A program made the position numbers and the translations under genes. From contig NZ_CP012850.1 in the NCBI RefSeq assembly GCF_000802205.1, positions 1,984,001 through 2,048,000 of the forward strand: a DNA stretch of 64,000 nucleotides, read 5' to 3'. Below, in pieces: positions 8,464-16,024 of the stretch. Every line of letters starts with the position of its first letter. Position 1 is the first letter of the stretch. The notes under the pieces were generated by a model that saw only the letters and a list, made by a program, of their open reading frames with translations, did not search any database and had not been told where the DNA came from. Origin of the DNA: Candidatus Nitrosocosmicus oleophilus (GTDB taxonomy: Archaea > Thermoproteota > Nitrososphaeria > Nitrososphaerales > Nitrososphaeraceae).

Positions 8464-9279
8464 ATGCAAGACCATTCTACGAATGTGCAGGAGAATGGAA
8501 TTAGTAACCGTAAGAAGGTTGGAATCCGAAAAAAGACTGAGTATGAGGATGAAGATGATCAAGATAATTTAGAGTCCTTGATGATTGAAAAAAATTCTAA
8601 AGAATCATCAGAAACCTTATTTGCAAACATAGTGGGGTATGATGATGTTAAGAAAATTTTTAATTATGCATTTAATTCATCGTTACCAGTTCATATATTG
8701 CTTGTAGGTCCTCCTGGTTCTGCTAAGACGCTATTTTTGATGGAATGTATGAAACTTTCTCGTTCCTATTTTACGTTGGGTAGTCATAGCACGAAAGCAG
8801 GAATGTTAGATTACTTATTCAATAACAGACCAAAAAATCTAATCGTCGATGAAATTGAATATATGGCAATAAAGGATCAGGCAGCACTTCTTAGCTTGAT
8901 GGAAACAGGAATATTAAGCGAAACTAAATATGAAAAAACTCGTAATTCGATCATGAGGACATGGGTTTTTGCATCTTGTAATGATGAAAAAAAACTTCTA
9001 ACCCCACTCTTGTCGCGCTTCTTTGTACTTTATTTTAAGAAATATGACTATCCTACTTTTGAGAAGATAGCAAACCACATTTTAGCAAGTGAGTGTAATA
9101 TGGATTTTGAAGTCTCAACTCTGATTGCGAGATTGGTTTGGAATAAACTGAAATCTAGGGATATAAGAGATTGTATCAAAATAGGTCGAATTTGTAATAA
9201 TAAAGAAGATGTTTACACGATAATAAAGACCCTTATTAGGTATGATAGTACAAACGCTGGTAACAGTAAAAATATTTAG
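8464..9279 (+). CDS. AAA+ ATPase, RuvB/MoxR-like
   Basis: This 271-aa protein has a charged, probably disordered N-terminus (residues 1-50) and one AAA+ module: Walker A GPPGSAKT at 82-89, Walker B LIVDE at 126-130, a sensor-1-like FASCND and an LLSRF arginine-finger-like segment, then a small helical lid. It resembles archaeal RuvB/MoxR-like ATPases that remodel proteins or nucleic acids, but its target is unknown. It lies 85 bases upstream of the ligase-acetyltransferase-HemB-like run on the same strand and could be cotranscribed with it, or it could be independent. Confidence 0.8.
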   Translation: MQDHSTNVQENGISNRKKVGIRKKTEYEDEDDQDNLESLMIEKNSKESSETLFANIVGYDDVKKIFNYAFNSSLPVHILLVGPPGSAKTLFLMECMKLSRSYFTLGSHSTKAGMLDYLFNNRPKNLIVDEIEYMAIKDQAALLSLMETGILSETKYEKTRNSIMRTWVFASCNDEKKLLTPLLSRFFVLYFKKYDYPTFEKIANHILASECNMDFEVSTLIARLVWNKLKSRDIRDCIKIGRICNNKEDVYTIIKTLIRYDSTNAGNSKNI

Positions 9280-9364
9280 TTGCAAGTAAAAGCGACATAT
9301 AATTGAATTTCATGGCCCGGTTTTTCCTTTTACAAACAAAGTAGAATAATCTAGTGTTCCATTT

Positions 9365-10534
9365 TTGAGTAAAGAACATGAAAAATTGAAAATTTTTATC
9401 TGTGGTCCAACCTTGTATGAAAAAAGCCACTTGGGGCATGCCCGAATTTTTATTTTTTTTAACTTTTTGATCAATTATTACAAATTTCTGGGAAAATCTC
9501 CAATTGCTGTAGTACAACTGACTGATGTCGATCCCAAAATATTTGCCAGAATCAAGGCAGATGCAGGTGCTAGTGGTAATCTCTCACTTGAAAATATAAC
9601 AAAGAATTATCTTACCCAATTGATCAAAGACTTACAAAAATTACAAGTTATCAACAATTTCACATTCACCAGAGTATCTAGTTTCCAAGTTCAAATGTTA
9701 AACCAAATAATAAACTTGCTTGAACTTAAGAAAGCTTACTCCTATGGGGGTAATATTTATCTTAAAATAGACCCAGATACTCAGAGTCCTTTTGGTTTTA
9801 CAACCAAACAATTGGATAACATGCCAATTGATATCGCGCCAGGTAAACAGGATCAAAAAGACATTATGCTTTGGAATGCTGAGAATTTCTATGATTTATC
9901 TATGAGGGGCGACGAACGCTTCGAATTCTATTTTAGGAATTTAGTTAGCGGGATTCCTGGATGGCATTTTCAAGATTATCAAATAATTAAGTCTGTTTTT
10001 AATCTTGACTATGACATACACGGGGGGGCAGACGAACTAGTTTATCCTCACCATGAATTCATTTATAGAATTTCTCATCAAATCCAAAAGATTAACCATC
10101 AAAATGAAAAAAAACCAAAATGGATTCACATAGGTATTTTGAAAATCAAATCTGAAAAGATGTCTAATTCTAGAGGTAATACTATTACTATAAGCGATTT
10201 CCTTAACAAATATTCTCCAAATTCTTTAAAGATACTTTTTCTAAGCGAATGTTACGACAAAGACTTTAGTCTTAATAAAAGGAAATTGTCGGATGCTGTT
10301 CTTGTAGATAATGAAATTTCATCATTTTTCATGTTGGAAAATGTCAAGAACGGAAAATCTACGGAAACATTAAATGATTCTGAGTCACAAAAATTTTCCG
10401 AGTTTTTGAGAATAATTAATAATAATTATGACACCAAATCCGCGATCAACTACATAAGAAAGTGTATAAGAGATCTAGAAAATGCTAATTATGTAAAGAA
10501 GATGACTGATTTACTTGGATTGCGATATTATTGA
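9365..10534 (+). CDS. divergent cysteinyl-tRNA synthetase-like ligase (MshC-like architecture)
   Basis: A 389-aa class I aminoacyl-adenylate-forming protein of the CysRS/MshC family starting at TTG. The catalytic core is present: CGPTLYEKSHLGHAR at 13-27 (HIGH motif as HLGH, first zinc Cys13), GWH at 199-201, HGGADE...PHHEF at 219-232 and KMSNSRGN at 265-272. Two of the four E. coli CysRS zinc ligands are changed: the Cys of GWHxECS is Asp204, and the Glu of HHENE is Ile233. The HHEF and KMSxSRGN variants are what I recall from MshC, the mycothiol ligase. Only about 90 residues follow KMSNS, so the tRNA anticodon domain is reduced or absent. It is more likely a small-molecule or peptide ligase than the housekeeping CysRS; its amino acid substrate is unknown. 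Confidence 0.82.
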   Translation: MSKEHEKLKIFICGPTLYEKSHLGHARIFIFFNFLINYYKFLGKSPIAVVQLTDVDPKIFARIKADAGASGNLSLENITKNYLTQLIKDLQKLQVINNFTFTRVSSFQVQMLNQIINLLELKKAYSYGGNIYLKIDPDTQSPFGFTTKQLDNMPIDIAPGKQDQKDIMLWNAENFYDLSMRGDERFEFYFRNLVSGIPGWHFQDYQIIKSVFNLDYDIHGGADELVYPHHEFIYRISHQIQKINHQNEKKPKWIHIGILKIKSEKMSNSRGNTITISDFLNKYSPNSLKILFLSECYDKDFSLNKRKLSDAVLVDNEISSFFMLENVKNGKSTETLNDSESQKFSEFLRIINNNYDTKSAINYIRKCIRDLENANYVKKMTDLLGLRYY

Positions 10535-11366
10535 TATCTTAAAATCAAATGAAATTGAATTTTGCAAGAGTTGGAGTAATAAGACAATTACCCTTACCGA
10601 CTCTTTTCAAATCTTAGCCTATCGAGCGTTAAAAGGCGACTATTTCCTCAACAGGGTCATTCTACTTCAGGGGATTGAGGAGTCTAAAAGGGGAGAAGAG
10701 CTTATTTTATCAATCGTATCACAACTTAAAGAAATTTCCAAAGTACAAGAAATAGATGTTTACATCCATATCGATGATAACCTTTCATTTATTAAATCAA
10801 TCCTTGAGAAGAACGGCTTTAGAAGTATCGATAAATTGACAGGATTGATCAATGTAGTTAGAGACCAAAAATACTTTTCAAAGAATGATTATGAAAAACA
10901 AGAACAGGTCGTTGATATCGAATCTTGTAAGGTGGTCAGCTCCGTCGAAGAATTCGATGATTGGCTAGATATTTATTTAAATTCATTTGGAATCGACATA
11001 CAAAAAAGAACCACTATTCGAACTAGTCTCCAAAAAGAGAATTTTAGTCAAAGTAAACTAATTTTGTATGAACAAGAACTCGATGATAAAAAAAATAACC
11101 ATAATAGTTTAAGAGCTTTGGGCTGTTGCTTGCTTTTCCCTTCAAATGGTGTCTTAGGTCTGTACTGCTTAGGTACCGATAAAAAGTTCCGAAATACTGG
11201 TATTGCTTCAAGCATTATAGACTTCGCAATATCTTATGCTAATACGAAAGGATATGATTTTCTAGGCCTTCAAGCTTTGCATAGCGATAATACAACAGGA
11301 TTTTATCAAAGACGAGGTTTCAAAAAAGTTTACATCAAAACTATCTTTTCTCTTTCTATCAGTTAG
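10515..11366 (+). CDS. GNAT-family acetyltransferase with two GNAT-like lobes
   Basis: The 283-aa product has a clear C-terminal GNAT domain: a strand pair (LGCCLLFP, GVLGLYCLGTD), the acetyl-CoA loop KKFRNTGIASSIIDFAI at about 223-239 and the closing GFYQRRGFKKV. The N-terminal half has a degenerate GNAT-like end (FIKSILEKNGFRSI) without the CoA loop, so the layout is that of tandem GNATs such as MshD. Its TTG start lies inside the 3' end of the CysRS-like gene (20-base overlap), implying coupled translation and a shared pathway. It probably acetylates an amine made by its neighbours; the substrate is not known. Confidence 0.82.
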   Translation: MDCDIIDILKSNEIEFCKSWSNKTITLTDSFQILAYRALKGDYFLNRVILLQGIEESKRGEELILSIVSQLKEISKVQEIDVYIHIDDNLSFIKSILEKNGFRSIDKLTGLINVVRDQKYFSKNDYEKQEQVVDIESCKVVSSVEEFDDWLDIYLNSFGIDIQKRTTIRTSLQKENFSQSKLILYEQELDDKKNNHNSLRALGCCLLFPSNGVLGLYCLGTDKKFRNTGIASSIIDFAISYANTKGYDFLGLQALHSDNTTGFYQRRGFKKVYIKTIFSLSIS

Positions 11367-11403
11367 ATTTAATATATCATTTGGTCCACTTATTTAAAAT
11401 CTA

Positions 11404-12378
11404 TTGACATTTCTTGAAGGTATACAGGGGGATCTAATTTTTCCTATATTCGTATATGAGGACGAGCAGGCTTACAAGCAAAGCTTAGATTCTGGATACA
11501 TGAATAATTCAAAAGTATTTTCGAAAAATTTGGTCAATAGGTTTGAGGAGTTGGCTCAACTTAAAATATCAAACATGTTGCTATTTGGCATTCCAAAAAA
11601 AAGAGACCGCTCAGGAAGTGAAGCTTTCAAAAAGAATGGAGTTATTCAAATTGCAATTCAAACAATAAGAAAAAATTTTGACAAAAAATTTAACATTCTC
11701 TCAGACGTTTGCATATGCCAGTATAATACAAGCGGCCATTGTGGTGTTACAAATGGCTCTAGAGAAGGTAACAGCCAGCCTAAGTATGGAATGCGAATAG
11801 ACAACGACAAGACCATAAATATTCTTGGAAAAATTTCATTAAGTCTTTGCGAAAGCGGAACCGATTTCATTGCTCCATCGTCAATGATGGACGGTCAAAT
11901 CTTGTACCTTTCTAATTTGTTAGAGAAGAGTGGGTTTAAAAAAGTAAAGATCATGAGTTACTCTGCTAAACATAATTCTTGTCTATACTCCCCATTTCGT
12001 AATTATAATTATCATAGTCCTAACTTTATTGATAAATCAAGTTATCAATGTAACTTTAACAATCCTAGGGAATCAATGCGAGAAATTTTATATGATATAA
12101 AAGAGGGTTCGGATTGGGTAATGATTAAACCATCATTTTGGTATATGGATTTAGTGAGATTAGCTAAGGATTTAGTGGACGTTCCTCTAGTAGTTCAGAA
12201 TGTCTCAGGTGAGTATGCTTTACTAAAGGCAGGCTCAAAAATAGACCCTATTGACCAAATGGAATGGACAGTTCAATATCTCAAAAGTTTAAGAAGGGCT
12301 GGTGCCGATAAAATAATTTCTTACTTAATATTTGATTTGCTTGTAGACTTTGAGAATGAATCTACATTATCAGTTTGA
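11404..12378 (+). CDS. divergent HemB-like (porphobilinogen synthase family) protein
   Basis: A 324-aa HemB homologue starting at TTG, 37 bases after the acetyltransferase gene. Family blocks appear in order: LIFPIFV (11-17), DVCICQYNTSGHCG with zinc-type Cys103, Cys105 and Cys113, APSSMMDGQ (157-165), SYSAK with Lys189, MIKPSFWYMD with Schiff-base Lys242, NVSGEYALLKA (266-276) and RRAGADKIISY. The substrate-binding DRKxYQM block is altered to DKSSYQC, replacing the Arg. The N-terminal arm that holds HemB octamers together is mostly missing. It retains aldolase-type chemistry but may condense something other than 5-aminolevulinate. Its setting, away from other heme genes, supports a specialised role. 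Confidence 0.82.
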   Translation: MTFLEGIQGDLIFPIFVYEDEQAYKQSLDSGYMNNSKVFSKNLVNRFEELAQLKISNMLLFGIPKKRDRSGSEAFKKNGVIQIAIQTIRKNFDKKFNILSDVCICQYNTSGHCGVTNGSREGNSQPKYGMRIDNDKTINILGKISLSLCESGTDFIAPSSMMDGQILYLSNLLEKSGFKKVKIMSYSAKHNSCLYSPFRNYNYHSPNFIDKSSYQCNFNNPRESMREILYDIKEGSDWVMIKPSFWYMDLVRLAKDLVDVPLVVQNVSGEYALLKAGSKIDPIDQMEWTVQYLKSLRRAGADKIISYLIFDLLVDFENESTLSV

Positions 12379-12813
12379 ATTCTCATTTGATCTTGCTGGG
12401 TTTAAGATCATTTGACCACTTGTAGAATCGATGTAATATTTTGTATTATTTGCAGTAATTTCCCAACCATAGTGATTACCGCCAGTTAGAGGTTCAACCG
12501 TACTGCCTAATACCTTCCCTGTATCGTGAGTATCTTTATCTGCTTGGTATATTGTCCCATTAGCATCTACCATTACATATTGAGATGTAAATTTTCCATC
12601 AAGATCAGCAAATGTAATCTTGCTTAATTGATCCAAGGATTGATTGTATACGTCATGTAGAATTATTAGATAAGCTTCCTCTGGTATGAGTCTAGGAGAA
12701 GAAGAATTGGTTTGACTTAATGAGTAACTCAGTACCCAATACATTGCCAAAGTAAATCCAATGGATAAAAGAACAATGAATATTACTTTATTGCGGGCAT
12801 TATCAAGCTTCAT
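12370..12813 (-). CDS. membrane-anchored PepSY-like protein, 147 aa
   Basis: A single N-terminal membrane segment (about residues 10-33, VIFIVLLSIGFTLAMYWVLS) is followed by an extracellular domain. The end, WEITANNTKYYIDSTSGQMI, resembles the last strands of PepSY domains (YYVDAxTGEV). The middle contains KFTSQYVMVDANGTIYQADK, another paired-strand element. It converges with the HemB-like gene, overlapping it by 9 bases at the 3' ends. PepSY modules often restrain extracellular proteases, but no protease is encoded nearby. Assignment is by pattern only. Confidence 0.65.
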   Translation of the reverse strand: MKLDNARNKVIFIVLLSIGFTLAMYWVLSYSLSQTNSSSPRLIPEEAYLIILHDVYNQSLDQLSKITFADLDGKFTSQYVMVDANGTIYQADKDTHDTGKVLGSTVEPLTGGNHYGWEITANNTKYYIDSTSGQMILNPARSNENSN

Positions 12814-12905
12814 TAAGGTATTTTATTGACAGAAAAACACTATATAATCATTGATTTATGCCGTTACGATTAGAATATATATCATTTCTTTTAAATCCTA
12901 AATAT

Positions 12906-13067
12906 CCCGCGGTAGCTCAGCCTGGTAGAGCTTTCGGCTGTAGTTGTTGGCAAAATATTGCTAATCGTACATCAGCCTATCAGGCTTACATTCAACAGTA
13001 ACCGAAGAGTCGCAGGCTCAATCAAGAAATAAGAGATTATTTTTTGGAGTAAATCCTGCTCGCGGGA
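12906..13067 (+). tRNA. tRNA-Tyr (GTA) with two introns
   Basis: Acceptor stem CCCGCGG (12906-12912) pairs with TCGCGGG (13060-13066), discriminator A13067; no CCA is encoded. The D stem is GCTC/GAGC. Anticodon stem TTCGG/CCGAA (13002-13006) with anticodon GTA at 12940-12942. Intron 1 is 12944-13000 (57 nt), at canonical position 37/38: CTGT pairs with ACAG at the intron 3' end, flanked by 3-nt bulges AGT and TAA. A second 31-nt insertion interrupts the T loop, best placed at 13022-13052 (position 58/59); it folds as CAAGAAATAA/TTATTTTTTG plus a CTC/GAG helix with an AAT bulge. Removing both gives a 74-nt tRNA with T arm GCAGG-CTCAAAT-CCTGC. Confidence 0.88.
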
Positions 13068-13089
13068 TACAAACAGATAAAAATTTTGT

Positions 13090-14217
13090 TTATTGGTTGG
13101 GATTTATTATGGCACGTCCAATGATTTTACCATTCTTTAAATCATGTAGAGCTTCATTGACCTGGTCGAGCGCAAATGTTCTATCTAAAACTGTACGTAC
13201 CTTTCCATCTGATGCAAGTTCCACTAATTCAGTCAAATCCTGAAATGTTCCAGTATAAGCTCCTGTCAATGTATACCCTCTCAAGGGGATCATTGGCAGG
13301 TTCAACTCCATTGATCCGCCAAATAATCCAACCATAATTAGCTTACCTCTTTTTCGTAACATATTAAATGAATTTACCGATGTAACGTTGTTATTTACAA
13401 AGTCTATAACAACGTCAGTTCCAAAACCATTGGTAAGATCTTTGACCTCTTTTACAACGTCTTGTTTCTCTTTTGTATTGATAATGTTATCTGCACCAAG
13501 CTTTCTTGCTTCTGCCAGTTTTTGATCATTGACATCTATTATTGTTATTTTTGATTTGAATATGGCTTTAGCGACCTGTACTGCCATAAGCCCTAATCCA
13601 CCAGCTCCTACGATTACGATATTATGTCTATCTTCTAAACCTGGTATTGACTTTGCCTTTTTTACAGCGTTATATGCTGTCAATCCCGAACAGGCCAATG
13701 AAGAGGCAGAATCAAATTCAAGATGGTCGAGTCTTATCAAAAATTTTGAATCTGGGATTAGAACATATTGTGCATACCCTCCATTTTGATAAATCCCAAG
13801 GGTTCTTGGATTATCGCATAGATTCTGTTCACCAGACAAGCAAGCGGGACATTTGCCTTCACCTAGCCACGGATATACAAGCACCTTATCACCTACGTTG
13901 AAATTTCTTACGCCGTTACCTACCTCTTCTATTGTTCCAGATATTTCATGGCCGGGTATAAGAGGAAATTTAACACCTCTATCTTCAACCTTCATAAAGA
14001 CGCCTTTGGGTCCTGCATAACCGCCTTCCCATAAATGAAGATCACTATGACACACACCCGTTGCTGCAACTCTAACTAGAACCTGATTTCCTTCAGGTTT
14101 AGGTTTTTCTACTTCGTTAATTACTAATGGTTCATTTGTCTTAATAATTTGAGCCCCTTTCATATCAAAGTCATGGTCTCCTAGTTTAATTATCTTTACT
14201 GACGATTCTGTTTTCAA
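13090..14217 (-). CDS. adh: zinc-dependent alcohol dehydrogenase, Sulfolobus type
   Basis: A 375-aa medium-chain NAD(P)-dependent alcohol dehydrogenase. The catalytic zinc site is seen in TGVCHSDLHLWEGG and GHEISG, and the Rossmann motif in VGAGGLGLMAVQVAK. The structural zinc loop reads GEGKCPACLSGEQNLCDNP: the first of the usual four cysteines is replaced by Glu, as in Sulfolobus solfataricus ADH where Glu is a zinc ligand. About 20 extra residues precede the usual start region. It probably interconverts primary or secondary alcohols and aldehydes; the physiological substrate is unknown. It converges on the tRNA-Tyr gene. Confidence 0.92.
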   Translation of the reverse strand: MKTESSVKIIKLGDHDFDMKGAQIIKTNEPLVINEVEKPKPEGNQVLVRVAATGVCHSDLHLWEGGYAGPKGVFMKVEDRGVKFPLIPGHEISGTIEEVGNGVRNFNVGDKVLVYPWLGEGKCPACLSGEQNLCDNPRTLGIYQNGGYAQYVLIPDSKFLIRLDHLEFDSASSLACSGLTAYNAVKKAKSIPGLEDRHNIVIVGAGGLGLMAVQVAKAIFKSKITIIDVNDQKLAEARKLGADNIINTKEKQDVVKEVKDLTNGFGTDVVIDFVNNNVTSVNSFNMLRKRGKLIMVGLFGGSMELNLPMIPLRGYTLTGAYTGTFQDLTELVELASDGKVRTVLDRTFALDQVNEALHDLKNGKIIGRAIINPNQ

Positions 14218-14249
14218 AAGAATATATTAATTCATATTCCTAAAATATT

Positions 14250-14319
14250 GATGTCAATGATGACGACGAAGAGCCGTCTGAAATTATATGGTGACGAAGA
14301 TTATGAGTACTGAGACATC
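14250..14319 (+). ncRNA. C/D box guide sRNA, predicted to direct Cm34 in elongator tRNA-Met
   Basis: All four boxes occur in order: C ATGATGA (14257-14263), D' CTGA (14278-14281), C' GTGACGA (14291-14297) and D CTGA (14310-14313). They are closed by a 6-bp terminal stem, GATGTC (14250-14255) with GACATC (14314-14319). The D guide AGATTATGAGTA (14298-14309) can pair with the anticodon loop CUCAUAA of elongator tRNA-Met; by the N+5 rule G14305 selects C34, a known archaeal 2'-O-methyl site. The D' guide (14264-14277) contains GAAGAGCCG, complementary to CGGCUCUUC, which I recall from archaeal 23S rRNA near the peptidyl transferase centre; that match is tentative. Nop5 and fibrillarin, encoded at 59.9-62 kb, would be its protein partners. 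Confidence 0.82.
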
Positions 14320-14564
14320 AAACTTTTCAACCGATATATTTTGTAGACTTGTTCCACTCATTTATTAGATCAAACTAACCTCAAAAGCACACTCTACTAT
14401 GATAATACTCTCCTTGCTAGTGGGAAATGAGGTAGGTACTCAATTCAAGTATAGTACTGCCATTTTGATTTCTTTAGCAGTACCGGAATTGACATTATTT
14501 GGTAAAATGTATTGTAACCTATCTTTAAGGATATTTGTATTTGTGAGATGTAAAATTATATACG

Positions 14565-15263
14565 GTGAAAGTTCATGGTAAATCAAATTTAATGAATTCG
14601 ATACAACGGTTCCTATTATGTTCGATATATAGCAACAATTTGATTGATAGCCGAATTCCTAGTCCAATATTGCCATATTTGATGAAAAAATTGGAACTCG
14701 AAGTGACCTTTTATAATAATCAATTAGCTAGTCTTGAAGACCTAGGCTTAATTGTTATAAAGCAAAATGAACAAGATTCTGGGACAGGTTCAGCGAATAC
14801 AACGTGTACACTTACTAACTTGGGTCGTGAACAAATTAAAGTTGTGCTAGTGGGCGGGGTATTTGACCTACTTCATGTTGGTCATATTCATACATTAAAA
14901 TCTGCAAAATCATTAGGCGATGTCCTGATAATTGTAGTCGCAACTGATTCCACCGTTAGCAACTTGAAAAAAAATCGCAAGATTTATCATGATGAAAAAA
15001 GTCGTTTAGAGCTAGTTTCATCTATAAAATTTGTAGACAAAGCAGTAATAGGGAGAAAAAAATCGATATATGATACAGTAGAATTTGTTAGGCCAGATAT
15101 CATCGCTTTGGGATACGACCAAACCCATGATGAAATAGCTATGAAAAAGAACTGTCTTGATCGAGGTTTGAACCTTGATGTTGTCAGACTTTCTTCACCA
15201 ATTCCAGAACTCAAAAGTTCTTTAATTAAAAGCGAATTGGGAAATTCCTTTTATGATCTTTGA
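14565..15263 (+). CDS. ribL: archaeal FAD synthetase with N-terminal HTH-like region
   Basis: The C-terminal two thirds of this 232-aa protein is a cytidylyltransferase-type nucleotidyl transferase: GGVFDLLHVGHIHTLKSA with the HxGH signature, and LGYDQ near the end. This matches RibL, which adenylates FMN to FAD. The first 85 residues (LMKKLELEVTFYNNQLASLEDLGLI and following) look like a winged helix and precede the catalytic domain. The start may be GTG 14565 or ATG 14592. The gene converges with the riboflavin kinase gene, overlapping by 13 bases, so the two enzymes that turn riboflavin into FAD are side by side. Confidence 0.87.
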   Translation: MKVHGKSNLMNSIQRFLLCSIYSNNLIDSRIPSPILPYLMKKLELEVTFYNNQLASLEDLGLIVIKQNEQDSGTGSANTTCTLTNLGREQIKVVLVGGVFDLLHVGHIHTLKSAKSLGDVLIIVVATDSTVSNLKKNRKIYHDEKSRLELVSSIKFVDKAVIGRKKSIYDTVEFVRPDIIALGYDQTHDEIAMKKNCLDRGLNLDVVRLSSPIPELKSSLIKSELGNSFYDL

Positions 15264-16024
15264 GTGTTTCTCACAGATTCTTTAATTCTTATTACAACAC
15301 TATCTCCATTTTTTAGATTGGAAGACTCTTTTAAGTTCAGAGGACCAATGACCTCTATCAGGTTGTTGTTATGATGGGTCCTTTCTAATAAAAGAACATG
15401 AACATCATTTAAAATATCAGGCTGCTGTGATTCAATCATCTCTCTAGGAAGCTTTGGCTCTTGAGTTATCGTAGCTGGATAGCATCTAACCCAGCCAAAA
15501 GTTCTATCAGAATTTTTGAACCCATCAATGTAAATAGAGGGGTAATTTATCAAATCTTTTCTTGAATTCATATAGTTCTTATCTTCAATCTTTACATTAA
15601 GCGTTCCAGGGAATGGCTCATACCCTAGTTTATTTTGGAACTGTTTCTTGTATCCTTCTAATGACATATAGTAAGCTCCTTCTCCCATCCCAGTAACGAT
15701 CTTTCCCTTAAAAAGCACAGGTTTGATGCGAGATTCCTCCATAGATATTTTTAACAAATCATAAATATTCTGTAATATTTCAAAACCTGATTCTGTAAGC
15801 TTCATTCCAAATTTCTTTTTGTTTTTTACCCTCTCTATTAGGTCTTCTTTCTCTAGGTCGATTAATATCTTTGAAGCTGTTTGTTGTGACCTATTTATTA
15901 GACTACTTATTTGAGTACTGGTTATTTCCAAATAACTATCCTTACCCCCATTTGACAGTAAATGAATCATAACTAAAAAATGATAATAGTTGAAGTGGGA
16001 ATGATCCCTAACCATCATAAGCAA
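15251..16024 (-). CDS. rbkR: CTP-dependent riboflavin kinase with N-terminal HTH (RbkR)
   Basis: This 257-aa protein joins an N-terminal winged-helix domain (about residues 1-95; SLINRSQQTASKILIDLEKE) to an archaeal CTP-dependent riboflavin kinase domain. The kinase signature is GKIVTGMGEGAYYMSLEGY, followed by LGYEPFPGTLNVKI. RbkR proteins phosphorylate riboflavin to FMN with CTP and also repress riboflavin genes, so autoregulation is plausible. The frame opens at TTG 16024 immediately after the dnaG stop; ATG 16018 or 16015 are possible starts. It is likely cotranscribed with dnaG. Confidence 0.92.
   Translation of the reverse strand: MLMMVRDHSHFNYYHFLVMIHLLSNGGKDSYLEITSTQISSLINRSQQTASKILIDLEKEDLIERVKNKKKFGMKLTESGFEILQNIYDLLKISMEESRIKPVLFKGKIVTGMGEGAYYMSLEGYKKQFQNKLGYEPFPGTLNVKIEDKNYMNSRKDLINYPSIYIDGFKNSDRTFGWVRCYPATITQEPKLPREMIESQQPDILNDVHVLLLERTHHNNNLIEVIGPLNLKESSNLKNGDSVVIRIKESVRNTQRS

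Noticed and set aside
9365-10534. Housekeeping cysteinyl-tRNA synthetase
   Set aside because: Two of the four zinc ligands are replaced and the anticodon domain is nearly absent, so it is described as a CysRS-like ligase instead.
14399-14581. 60-codon plus-strand frame upstream of the FAD synthetase gene
   Set aside because: It runs into the start of the next gene in another frame, is hydrophobic without clear segments, and has no visible promoter or coupling; judged spurious.
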